This document shows, in pieces, positions 1 to 7,083 of a stretch of DNA of 64,000 bases. Each line of letters starts with the position of its first letter. Within the stretch, counting starts at the first letter, position 1. Both the position numbers and the translations under genes were made by a program. This stretch comes from UMGS1889 sp964540575 (GTDB lineage: Bacteria; Bacillota; Clostridia; Oscillospirales; Ruminococcaceae): contig CAZINI010000008.1 of NCBI GenBank assembly GCA_964540575.1, positions 1 to 64,000 of the forward strand, given 5' to 3'. The notes under the pieces are model-generated. The model was not told the origin of the DNA and ran no database searches. It worked only from the letters and a program-made list of their open reading frames with translations.

Positions 1-10
1 GATTTTCAGC

Positions 11-37
11 CAATAACTGCCCGGTGGGCAGTTATTG
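11..37 (-). terminator. Hairpin downstream of tyrS
   Basis: A perfect 12-bp inverted repeat (11-22 with 26-37, loop GGT) lies 9 bases past the tyrS stop. The stem is strong but no clear T-run follows on the minus strand, so it may be an imperfect terminator or an RNA-stabilising hairpin. Confidence 0.5.
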
Positions 38-45
38 AGTACGCA

Positions 46-1263
46 CTATTTTATAATGACCTTGTGGAATATCTTCTTGCCCTTCTTAACGACAGCTTCA
101 CCGTCAATGGAAAGCTGAGCATTGGGGTCGGCGATCTTTTCATCATTTACCGAAATGCCGCCCTGCTGAACAAGACGTCTTGCCTCACTTCTGGAGGGAG
201 CAAGCTTGGTCTTGACAAGCACATCAAGAATACCTATCTTTCCGTCCGTCAGATCGTCAGCGGTCAGCTCGGTAGACGGCATATCCGCAGCATTACCGGA
301 ACCTCCGAAAATGCTCTTTGCCGCTTCCAGACACTTGTCAGCCTCTTCCTTTCCGTGGATAAGCTGAGTAAGTTCATAAGCAAGTATCTCCTTTGCCTTG
401 TTAAGTCCGGCACCCTCAAGAGTGCGTTCCATCTCCTCGATCTGCTCGATAGGCAGGAATGTCAGCAGCTTCAGGCACTTGATAACGTCCGCATCTCCAA
501 CATTTCTCCAGTACTGGAAGAAATCGTAGGGAGTGGTCTTTGCGGGATCAAGCCAAACAGCACCCTTTTCCGTTTTGCCCATCTTCTTGCCCTCGGAATT
601 GGTAAGAAGTGTAATGGTCATTGCGTGAGCGTCCTTGCCGAGCTTCTTTCTGATAAGCTCCGTGCCGCCCAGCATATTTGCCCACTGGTCATCGCCGCCA
701 AACTGCATATTGCAGCCGTACTTTTGGAAAAGCATGTAGAAATCGTAGCTCTGCATTATCATATAGTTAAATTCCAGGAATGTCAGACCACGTTCCATTC
801 TCTGCTTGTAGCACTCAAATGTCAGCATCTTGTTTACCGAGAAGCAGGCACCTACTTCACGGAGAACGTCCACATAGTTAAGATTTAACAGCCAGTCTGC
901 ATTGTTTACAAGAATAGCCTTATCATCGGAAAAATCAATGAAACGGCTCATCTGCTTCTTGAAACAGTCAACATTATGCTGAATGGTTTCGGGGGTCATC
1001 ATCTTTCTCATATCGGTCTTGCCCGAAGGGTCGCCGATCATTGCAGTACCGCCGCCGATAAGCACGATAGGCTTGTTGCCCGCCATTTGCAGACGCTTCA
1101 TAAGGCAGAGTGCCATAAAGTGTCCGACATGCAGACTGTCCGCCGTTGGGTCAAAGCCAATGTAAAAGGTAGCCTTGCCGTTGTTTATCATCTCGCTGAT
1201 TTCCTTTTCATCGGTGACTTGAGCGATAAGTCCTCGTCTGGTAAGTTCTTCGTATAAAGTCAT
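46..1263 (-). CDS. tyrS: Tyrosine--tRNA ligase
   Basis: Charges tRNA-Tyr with tyrosine in the cytoplasm. The 405-residue length fits bacterial TyrRS. The class I signature is present as HVGHF near residue 45, the KMSKS loop appears as KMGKT near residue 230, and the last 70 residues form an S4-type RNA-binding domain (SRSEARRLVQQGGISVN). The ATG at 1263 follows an AGAGGAG ribosome site. It lies 105 bases downstream of a methyltransferase gene, and both sit behind a T-box leader whose specifier codon reads UAC (Tyr), so it is probably induced by uncharged tRNA-Tyr through read-through of that gene. The short gap also holds a T-box-like fragment and a hairpin (see findings). Confidence 0.97.
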   Translation of the reverse strand: MTLYEELTRRGLIAQVTDEKEISEMINNGKATFYIGFDPTADSLHVGHFMALCLMKRLQMAGNKPIVLIGGGTAMIGDPSGKTDMRKMMTPETIQHNVDCFKKQMSRFIDFSDDKAILVNNADWLLNLNYVDVLREVGACFSVNKMLTFECYKQRMERGLTFLEFNYMIMQSYDFYMLFQKYGCNMQFGGDDQWANMLGGTELIRKKLGKDAHAMTITLLTNSEGKKMGKTEKGAVWLDPAKTTPYDFFQYWRNVGDADVIKCLKLLTFLPIEQIEEMERTLEGAGLNKAKEILAYELTQLIHGKEEADKCLEAAKSIFGGSGNAADMPSTELTADDLTDGKIGILDVLVKTKLAPSRSEARRLVQQGGISVNDEKIADPNAQLSIDGEAVVKKGKKIFHKVIIK

Positions 1264-1367
1264 TTTTATTCTCCTCTATTTTAAAATTTTTTCAGCAATT
1301 ATTATCTTCATATACGATGAAATCAAAACTTGATTTCACGGATACCACCGCCTTTCAATGATAGTTT

Positions 1368-2153
1368 TTATATTTTTTCAAGTATAGTTATCGCACAATA
1401 ATGCAAAATCTCAAACCGTTCGGGAGCGATCTCCGAGAGCATATGCATATGCTCCTTTTCAAAATCCAATATCTCCGATTCGGACAGCGAAGCACCTATT
1501 CCCCTGCATGCCTTGATGCGTCCGTTCCAGCTTTCACGGGTGAACGGTATCTTCACATCAAATATCTCCGAATGTACCTTTCGGAAATATTTTTCGTAAA
1601 TCTCGGGAACAAATATCTCCCGCCGCATATCTCCCTTGCCCGTCCACTTGGGATTGTATTTCAGCACCAGATTCTCGCTTGAACCTGCAATGTTATCCTC
1701 AAAAGGCAGCCAGCCCATATAAAGCAGTGCAAGCCGTCCGCCGTCATTAAGCAAATCTGCAAGCAGCGGGGCTGTTATCTCGTGGTCAAAATAGAAAAAG
1801 CATTGACAGGCGGTTACAGCGTCAAAGGTCGCCTTGGTAAAATCAAGCTTTTCGGTGGGACAGCATAAAAATTCAATGTCCATACCGTTCTCCGCCGCCA
1901 GCATTTTCGCCGCTTCTATCTGATTTTCGGAAATATCCGTCCCCGTAAACTTAGCACCGAAGGGGTACATATTTCTCGGAATTACCCCAGTACCCGTGCC
2001 AATATCAAGCACCCTCTGCCCCGCTGTGCAAATTCCCAGCGAGTGTATCTTTTCGTAAAATTCTTCGGGATAAATATCACGGTAACGGGCATAATCGGAG
2101 GAAGTCCTGCCCCAATCGAAGGCTTTTCCGTTATCAATATGACTGTTGACCAT
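1368..2153 (-). CDS. Class I SAM-dependent methyltransferase
   Basis: A 261-residue methyltransferase with the SAM-binding motif LDIGTGTGVIPRN near residue 48 and an acidic strand end (FTGTDIS) after it. The substrate is not identifiable. An in-frame TTG-type start at 2189 would place the N-terminus inside the T-box terminator, so the ATG at 2153, preceded by GGGGGTGG, is preferred (protein begins MVNSHIDNGK). It is the first gene after a tyrosine-specifying T-box, with tyrS next; a methyltransferase in this position is unusual and it may simply have been inserted between leader and tyrS, or it may act on something linked to tyrosine supply. Function call is to superfamily level only. Confidence 0.85.
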   Translation of the reverse strand: MVNSHIDNGKAFDWGRTSSDYARYRDIYPEEFYEKIHSLGICTAGQRVLDIGTGTGVIPRNMYPFGAKFTGTDISENQIEAAKMLAAENGMDIEFLCCPTEKLDFTKATFDAVTACQCFFYFDHEITAPLLADLLNDGGRLALLYMGWLPFEDNIAGSSENLVLKYNPKWTGKGDMRREIFVPEIYEKYFRKVHSEIFDVKIPFTRESWNGRIKACRGIGASLSESEILDFEKEHMHMLSEIAPERFEILHYCAITILEKI

Positions 2154-2173
2154 AATCCACCCCCAAAACAAAA

Positions 2174-2201
2174 GCCCCCCGCAAGCCAAAGCTTACGGAG
2201 G
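2174..2201 (-). terminator. T-box terminator
   Basis: The stem CCTCCGTAAGC / GCTTGCGGGGGG (with one G-T wobble) is followed by a T-rich run at 2173-2164 on the minus strand, immediately after the T-box motif. It is the switchable terminator of the leader and lies just upstream of the methyltransferase start. Confidence 0.85.
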
Positions 2202-2293
2202 ACGGAATTACCGTGGTACCACCTCGTGTTCACTGCACAAAACGCAGCCTCAAAGCCGCTGTAACGTGCGGCAGACGCATTTCCCTACTAGCA

Positions 2294-2395
2294 ATACTAA
2301 TTTCTAATCAAAGTACAGACAAAAAATCTGCACAAAACCCATATACGCAAGCTTTTGCTTGATTTTTTGTGTACTTTAAGATAGGAAATTAGTAT
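2294..2395. repeat. Palindromic MITE-like element inside the T-box leader
   Basis: Two roughly 35-base arms (2294-2328 and 2361-2395) are near-perfect inverted complements, beginning ATACTAATTTC and ending GAAATTAGTAT, with a short central hairpin (CAAGCTTTTGCTTG, 2349-2362). It would fold into one long hairpin in the RNA. There are no ORFs or clear target duplications. It sits between TTTCCC and GGGAAA of a leader stem, so it probably extends that stem. Confidence 0.7.
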
Positions 2396-2522
2396 AAACG
2401 TTCGGGAAACAAGCTCAGGAATGTATTCATATACCCGCCGTTATCCCCTTTCACCACCCGGGGACTCTCTGAAACGCAGTCGATATACTACTTCTTTCCG
2501 TCACAGCATTTACTTTTGATTT

Positions 2523-2551
2523 ATGATAACATATTAATTCGAATTTGTCAA
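2523..2551 (-). promoter_or_regulatory. Sigma-A promoter of the T-box/tyrS unit
   Basis: TTGACA (2551-2546) and TATCAT (2528-2523) are separated by exactly 17 bases on the minus strand, placing the start of transcription just before T-box stem I. Confidence 0.85.
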
Positions 2552-2612
2552 GCATTTTTGCAAATTTGCCGTCAGACCGGAACGCATCCGTAAATTTTTC
2601 CCCAAAATACTT

Positions 2613-3836
2613 CTACTGATTAAGCTTAAAATGCACGGGAATACCGTTTCTGTACTCAATAACAGGCTCACCCTGAATAAGCGGCAGGAAATAGTTTAGA
2701 GCGTCTACCGTAACATTGTTGCCGTGCTCGTTTATCCATTCTTTCGGGAATTTCCGCTCCTGATTTGCTATTTTTGCTATCTCAGCAGTCTGAATATCCA
2801 CACGGTAAGGGTCGTTGCTGATACGCTTGAATATCATCATCACGCCGCTTTTGCCCGACATAGCCGCCGCTACCGCTTCACGTCCTATCTTTTCTGCTTC
2901 GGTTATATCCGTCAGAGATGCAATATGAGAACCGCATCGCTGCATAACATTCAGCTCAATGGAACGCACCTTGCAGCCTATATTGGCAGCGGTGATATGC
3001 TCAAGAAATTTTCCTATTCCCGAAAGATATTTGTGACCGAAAGCATCGGTCAGTTCTGAGGAAAATCCGCCGTTTTTATACTTCTCATCGTCACACTTGA
3101 TACCCTCCGAAACGGCAACGATAACAGCCTTGTACCGCTTCTGTGCCTCACGAACGTCGCAGAGAAACCTGTCAACGGTAAAATCCGACTCGGGCAGATA
3201 TATCATATGGGGAGCAGGTTCTCCGTTTGCCCTGAGAACGCAGGACGAAGCCGCCAGCCAGCCCGCTTCCCGTCCCATTATCTCAACGATGGTAACCGAC
3301 GGAATGGAGTAAACACGGCTGTCCCTGATTATCTCCTGCAACGAGGTCGCCACATATTTCGCTGCCGAGCCGAAGCCGGGAGTATGGTCGGTTTCGGTAA
3401 CGTCATTGTCAATGGTCTTGGGAACGCCCACAACCTTTATATCAATGCCCGCAGACTTGAAATAAGCGTCCAGCTTCATGACCGTGTCCATGGAATCATT
3501 TCCGCCAATATAGAAAAACATTTTTATATTGTGCCGCTTGAATGTTCCACATATCTTTTCATAGCTTTCAATATCCTCAGCGGGACTTTTCAGCTTATAT
3601 CTGCAAGAACCGAGAATGGTGGAGGGCGTTTTCATCAGCAGCTCCTTGTCATGCTCGGTAATAAGCACCTTACGCAGGTCGATAAGCTCGTCCTTTAGAA
3701 TTCCCTCGATACCGTTAAAGGAACCGTAAATCTCCCCAACCTCGGGACAAAGCTCCGCACCGCTGAAAACGCCCGCAAGCGAAGCATTTATAGCGGCAGT
3801 AGGTCCGCCCGACTGTGCCACGGCAACATTAAACAT
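2613..3836 (-). CDS. 6-phosphofructokinase, pyrophosphate-dependent type
   Basis: Phosphorylates fructose 6-phosphate to the 1,6-bisphosphate in glycolysis. The 407-residue protein starts MFNVAVAQSGGPT, has GGNDSMD where ATP enzymes carry GGDGS, PKTIDND (lysine in place of the glycine of ATP enzymes), and TDHTPGFGSAAKY. The lysine in PKTIDND and loss of the GGDG glycine are the established marks of PPi-utilising enzymes, so PPi is the likely phosphoryl donor. An upstream in-frame ATG at 3878 exists, but AAAGAGGA precedes the ATG at 3836 and the family N-terminus begins there. It has its own promoter (3884-3912) and appears monocistronic. Confidence 0.92.
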   Translation of the reverse strand: MFNVAVAQSGGPTAAINASLAGVFSGAELCPEVGEIYGSFNGIEGILKDELIDLRKVLITEHDKELLMKTPSTILGSCRYKLKSPAEDIESYEKICGTFKRHNIKMFFYIGGNDSMDTVMKLDAYFKSAGIDIKVVGVPKTIDNDVTETDHTPGFGSAAKYVATSLQEIIRDSRVYSIPSVTIVEIMGREAGWLAASSCVLRANGEPAPHMIYLPESDFTVDRFLCDVREAQKRYKAVIVAVSEGIKCDDEKYKNGGFSSELTDAFGHKYLSGIGKFLEHITAANIGCKVRSIELNVMQRCGSHIASLTDITEAEKIGREAVAAAMSGKSGVMMIFKRISNDPYRVDIQTAEIAKIANQERKFPKEWINEHGNNVTVDALNYFLPLIQGEPVIEYRNGIPVHFKLNQ

Positions 3837-3883
3837 AGAAATATCCTCTTTCCTTTTCAATTTCGGGTTTATATGCATTATGA

Positions 3884-3912
3884 ATTATACCACACTTTTC
3901 CCCGAAAATCAA
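3884..3912 (-). promoter_or_regulatory. Promoter of the phosphofructokinase gene
   Basis: TTGATT (3912-3907), 17-base spacer and TATAAT (3889-3884), about 50 bases ahead of the chosen start codon. Confidence 0.8.
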
Positions 3913-3978
3913 ATAATGTAAACGTGAACAAATTAAGCATTTGAAAATATTTGGTTAATATTCGGTTCTATACAAAGT

Positions 3979-4416
3979 TTAAAACAGCTTTTTGAAATTA
4001 AGCTGTGTTTTCCCGCCCTCGTAACCGCAGCGGCGATAGAATTCGTGTGCCCCCGTCCTTGACGAGCCCGATACAAGCCTGATGCCCTCAGCACCGCTCT
4101 CCCTTGCCCATTCTTCTGCTTTTGAGATAAGTGCCCTGCCGACGCCTTTTCTTTTATATTCAGCCGAAACAGCTATCCCCATAACATTCTTGAAATGCGG
4201 TGCATACAACGTGTCATAATCATTGACGTGAATATATCCGATTACTTTACCGCCGTCAACGGCAACAAATATCTTGTCGCTGCTGCTTTGAAGCAAACGC
4301 AGAAGCTTTTCCTTTGTCTTATCAAGCGGATAATCGTAACCCATCTCATCACGGTTAAGCTCATACAGACTTTGATAATCATCGGAAATAGCTTCTCTTA
4401 TTTCAATAATACTCAA
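3979..4416 (-). CDS. GNAT family N-acetyltransferase
   Basis: A 145-residue acetyltransferase of the GNAT fold. The acetyl-CoA loop is visible as AEYKRKGVGRALISKAEEWA, and the C-terminus has the usual FYRRCGYE. Substrate unknown. A GTG start at 4461 would fall in the terminator of the tRNA operon; GGGAGGAG sits eight bases ahead of the TTG at 4416, giving an N-terminus LSIIEIREAISDDY typical of the family, so TTG is chosen. There is no separate promoter visible between it and the tRNA terminator; expression may rely on read-through. Confidence 0.85.
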   Translation of the reverse strand: MSIIEIREAISDDYQSLYELNRDEMGYDYPLDKTKEKLLRLLQSSSDKIFVAVDGGKVIGYIHVNDYDTLYAPHFKNVMGIAVSAEYKRKGVGRALISKAEEWARESGAEGIRLVSGSSRTGAHEFYRRCGYEGGKTQLNFKKLF

Positions 4417-4448
4417 ACAGTTCTCCTCCCTCAGAACAATATAAAGAA

Positions 4449-4475
4449 AAGGGTCATTCACAAAGAATGACCCTT
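4449..4475 (-). terminator. Terminator of the Val-Asp-Gly-Cys tRNA operon
   Basis: An 11-bp stem (AAGGGTCATTC / GAATGACCCTT, loop of 5) followed on the minus strand by TTTTCTTTAT, three bases after tRNA-Cys. Confidence 0.9.
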
Positions 4476-4477
4476 AC

Positions 4478-4551
4478 TGGAGGCGCCACCCGGATTTGAA
4501 CCGGGGATCAAGGTGTTGCAGACCTACGCCTTACCACTTGGCTATAGCGCC
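4478..4551 (-). tRNA. tRNA-Cys (anticodon GCA)
   Basis: A 74-base cloverleaf with encoded CCA; acceptor GGCGCTA/TGGCGCC, anticodon loop CTGCAAC, T arm CCCGG-TTCAAAT-CCGGG. The outermost anticodon-stem pair is T-T. Confidence 0.95.
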
Positions 4552-4555
4552 CTAC

Positions 4556-4631
4556 TGGAGCGGATTACGGGGCTCGAACCCGCTACCTCCACCTTGGCAA
4601 GGTGGCGCTCTACCAGATGAGCTAAATCCGC
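4556..4631 (-). tRNA. tRNA-Gly (anticodon GCC)
   Basis: A 76-base cloverleaf with encoded CCA; acceptor GCGGATT/AATCCGC, anticodon loop TTGCCAA. Confidence 0.96.
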
Positions 4632-4682
4632 ATATTCTATTGTATGCCGCATTTCCGAAAAGTTGCAAACTAAAAGGAAAAT

Positions 4683-4759
4683 TGGCGACCTGGATGGGAC
4701 TCGAACCCACGACCTCCGCCGTGACAGGGCGGCGTTCTAACCAGCTGAACTACCAGGCC
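4683..4759 (-). tRNA. tRNA-Asp (anticodon GTC)
   Basis: A 77-base cloverleaf with encoded CCA; acceptor GGCCTGG/CCAGGTC (one G-T wobble), anticodon loop CTGTCAC, discriminator G. Confidence 0.96.
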
Positions 4760-4785
4760 ATATTGAACGTCCGAGAACGTTCAAT

Positions 4786-4861
4786 TGGTGGAAACTATAG
4801 GGCTCGAACCTATGACCCTCTGCTTGTAAGGCAGATGCTCTCCCAGCTGAGCTAAGCTTCC
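4786..4861 (-). tRNA. tRNA-Val (anticodon TAC)
   Basis: A 76-base cloverleaf with encoded CCA; acceptor GGAAGCT, anticodon loop CTTACAA. First gene of the four-tRNA transcript. Confidence 0.96.
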
Positions 4862-4901
4862 ATATTCGCCGCATCGTTTGTATCTCTCAGCGACGATATT
4901 A

Positions 4902-4930
4902 ATTATATCACAACAAATCAGATTTGTCAA
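4902..4930 (-). promoter_or_regulatory. Promoter of the Val-Asp-Gly-Cys tRNA operon
   Basis: Consensus TTGACA (4930-4925), 17-base spacer and TATAAT (4907-4902). The initial transcribed segment GTCGCTGAGAGA (4894-4883) recurs at the same place in the other tRNA operon of this window. Confidence 0.92.
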
Positions 4931-4954
4931 GCCTTTTTTGAAAAAAATTTCAAA

Positions 4955-5830
4955 TTATTTCTGACGGGCAAGCTCAAACAGCTCATCTCTCGTAAAATAG
5001 TACTTTTTATCGCAGAAATGGCAGCAAACCTCAGCAGTTTCCTGCTCATTGGCAAGGCCTATAAGTTCATCTCTGCCCATTCCAATGAGAGCCTTTGAAA
5101 CTCGCTCACGGCTGCAATCGCACTTGTAGGACACATTGATGCTGTCGAGAATATTCGGTTCAAGACCTTCCAGCACCTTCATAGCAATATCGCTGCCTGT
5201 CATTCCCGAAGTAAGCATATTTGTAACAGACGGCAGACTGTTGATATTTTTCTCCAGCACGTCAATGCAGGCTTCGTCCGCAAAGGGCAGCAGCTGGATA
5301 AGATAGCCCCCCGCCGCCTTAACTGTCAAATCGGGATTAACCAAAACACCCAGACCGCATACCGTCGGTATCTGCTCGCTGACGGCAAAATAGCTTGCAA
5401 TATCCTCGGCTATCTCGCCCGAAACCAGCGGAACCTGTCCCGAATAAGGCTCCTTCATTCCAATATCCTTAATAACGGACAGCGTTCCGTTTCTGCCCAC
5501 CGCACCCGCAACATCAAGCTTTCCGTACTGATTAAGCGGAATTTCCACAATGGGATTTGAAACGTAAGATTTAACATTTCCCCAACTGTCCGCAACGGCA
5601 ATAAGCGTTCCCGCAGGACCGTCGCCTTTGATCCTAAGGGTAACCGAGTCCTCCTCTCCCTTAAGACCATTTCCGATAAGTGAAGCAGCAACCGAAAGCC
5701 TGCCGAGTGCCGCCGTTACAACTGCACTGGGCTTGTGTATGCGTTCTATCTCAGCCACAATATCGGTGGCGTCAATTGCCGAAGCCACAACAGAAGCATC
5801 CTTTGAAATGCTTCGATAAATAATGCTCAT
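4955..5830 (-). CDS. hslO: Hsp33 redox-regulated chaperone
   Basis: Cytoplasmic holdase activated by oxidation, which releases zinc and unfolds the C-terminal switch. The 291-residue protein has the family length, and the four zinc cysteines are seen as CDC near residue 235 and CHFC near residue 268. The N-terminal domain matches Hsp33 (YRSISKDASVVASAIDATDIV). It begins four bases after the preceding methyltransferase stop, so it is the third gene of a yerC-methyltransferase-hslO unit. Confidence 0.95.
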   Translation of the reverse strand: MSIIYRSISKDASVVASAIDATDIVAEIERIHKPSAVVTAALGRLSVAASLIGNGLKGEEDSVTLRIKGDGPAGTLIAVADSWGNVKSYVSNPIVEIPLNQYGKLDVAGAVGRNGTLSVIKDIGMKEPYSGQVPLVSGEIAEDIASYFAVSEQIPTVCGLGVLVNPDLTVKAAGGYLIQLLPFADEACIDVLEKNINSLPSVTNMLTSGMTGSDIAMKVLEGLEPNILDSINVSYKCDCSRERVSKALIGMGRDELIGLANEQETAEVCCHFCDKKYYFTRDELFELARQK

Positions 5831-5834
5831 AAAA

Positions 5835-6584
5835 TCAATCCTTTTTTGCTACAAAAACGAGTTTTTCGCTTTCTTCATGAGGAGGGTTTTCCGTATCGTA
5901 ATCATAACAGCCCACAACAGTCATTCCGTTACGGCGAAGCATTGCTTCTATCTCGGCTCTGTCGGGAGCAATTTCGGAAAAATCCTCGCTGTATCGCCTG
6001 TAAATGCCGTCCTCATTCTCGAAAAAATCAAGGGAAATGTCCACTCTGCTCTCTTTACCGCCCGCATAGCTGTTCTGCCAGACACAGTAGACCTGTTCGG
6101 TGTCATAAACAAAGGTGTTGTCCCCAAGAATTTTTTCGTGCTTATAAGGCGTGTTCACATCGAAGATGAACAGCCCGTTCGGCTCACAGAACAGCGAAAC
6201 TCTTGAGATAGTCCGCTCAATATCCTCAAAGCTTTGAAGATGATTGAGGCTATCCAACGCACAGATGGTAACATCGATCGTGCCAAACATATCTATCTCC
6301 GTCATATCCTGACAAAGATACTGAATGTTCAGCCCGCTCTCGATTTTCTTGTCCATAGCCTCGGAAAGCATTTCGGGAGAATTGTCCACGCCGATAACAT
6401 CATATCCCAAGCGGCTCATTTCCTCGGAAAGCGAACCTGTTCCGCAGGCAAGGTCAAGCAGCAGATTTTTCTTCCCGCCGTGCTTTTTTATCAGCCTGTC
6501 GAAATAAGCCGCCCTGTCCTTATATGAGATATTTTCCGTAAGGGCATCGTAAAAGTATGCGAATGCAGAATATCCCTTACTCAT
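5835..6584 (-). CDS. Class I SAM-dependent methyltransferase
   Basis: A 249-residue methyltransferase with the glycine-rich SAM loop LLDLACGTGSLSEEM near residue 42, acidic VIGVDNSPEML after it and ICALDSLNHL as motif IV. Substrate unknown; the family is widespread in Firmicutes beside hslO or ribosome-associated genes. Its start overlaps the end of the yerC gene by eight bases, which implies translational coupling. Confidence 0.9.
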   Translation of the reverse strand: MSKGYSAFAYFYDALTENISYKDRAAYFDRLIKKHGGKKNLLLDLACGTGSLSEEMSRLGYDVIGVDNSPEMLSEAMDKKIESGLNIQYLCQDMTEIDMFGTIDVTICALDSLNHLQSFEDIERTISRVSLFCEPNGLFIFDVNTPYKHEKILGDNTFVYDTEQVYCVWQNSYAGGKESRVDISLDFFENEDGIYRRYSEDFSEIAPDRAEIEAMLRRNGMTVVGCYDYDTENPPHEESEKLVFVAKKD

Positions 6585-6900
6585 TTTCGGATTTATTCTC
6601 CGCCTTTTCTTTTTCCTTCATTCTGCCGAAAACAAGTGCATATCCGTCGCAGCCATAGTTAATGGAACGGTTTACCCTGCTGATGGTAGCAGTGCTGGCA
6701 CCTGTTTCCGCAACAATATCGCTGTAAACGTGCTTTTCGGTCAGCATCTTGGCAACCTGAAGCCGCTGTGAAAGCGATTTCAGTTCAAGAACAGTGCAAA
6801 GGTCCTCAAAAAAATCATAGCATTCCTCAACCGTTTCCAGACAGAGGATAGCATTGTAAAGGTCATTTAAATTCTTATCATCTCTGAGTTTGTTATTCAT
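6577..6900 (-). CDS. YerC/YecD family TrpR-related protein
   Basis: A 107-residue helix-turn-helix protein of the Trp-repressor superfamily. The recognition part is DIVAETGASTATISRVNRS, and the N-terminal helices (LYNAILCLETVEECYDFFEDLCTV) match the YerC/YecD family of Firmicutes. Target genes are unknown. A strong AGGAGG site precedes the ATG at 6900. First gene of a three-gene unit with a methyltransferase and hslO, which it may regulate. Confidence 0.92.
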   Translation of the reverse strand: MNNKLRDDKNLNDLYNAILCLETVEECYDFFEDLCTVLELKSLSQRLQVAKMLTEKHVYSDIVAETGASTATISRVNRSINYGCDGYALVFGRMKEKEKAENKSENE

Positions 6901-6952
6901 AACAATTCCTCCTGTACCTACCCGATGTTATCAAGGTAATGTTTATACATAT

Positions 6953-6981
6953 ATATTAACACATTAAAATACAAAAGTAAA
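6953..6981 (-). promoter_or_regulatory. Probable promoter of yerC-methyltransferase-hslO
   Basis: TTTACT (6981-6976) and TAATAT (6958-6953) with a 17-base spacer, in an AT-rich stretch between the lysA terminator and yerC. Weak match. Confidence 0.45.
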
Positions 6982-7032
6982 GACCCTTCGCCAATTTTTA
7001 TCCATAATATTCAAAAAAATCCTGCTAAAATA

Positions 7033-7063
7033 TGCTTCTTCCCGTCAAAGGCGAGAAGAAGCA
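7033..7063 (-). terminator. Terminator after lysA
   Basis: An 11-bp stem TGCTTCTTCTC / GGGAAGAAGCA (one wobble) on the minus strand, followed by TATTTTAGC and a later T7 run; 20 bases past the lysA stop. Confidence 0.8.
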
Positions 7064-7083
7064 CAATTGTGATCTTTTAAAAA

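Larger units (their letters stand above)
2162..2516 (-). promoter_or_regulatory. T-box leader, tyrosine specifier (UAC)
   Basis: On the minus strand the leader shows T-box stem I elements (GTGACGGAAAG, AGAGAG, GGTGGTGAAAGGGG), a specifier loop reading GAA-TAC-A with the TAC codon at 2425-2423, the T-box sequence GGTGGTACCACGG at 2223-2211, and an intrinsic terminator at 2174-2201. In this family uncharged tRNA pairs with the specifier codon and with the T-box bulge, stabilising the antiterminator. TAC specifies tyrosine, matching tyrS as the second gene downstream. The region between stem I and the antiterminator is expanded by a palindromic element at 2294-2395. Confidence 0.9.

Noticed and set aside
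4496..4855. 119-residue plus-strand frame across four tRNA genes
   Set aside because: The frame is read through the antisense of tRNAs and is not a gene.
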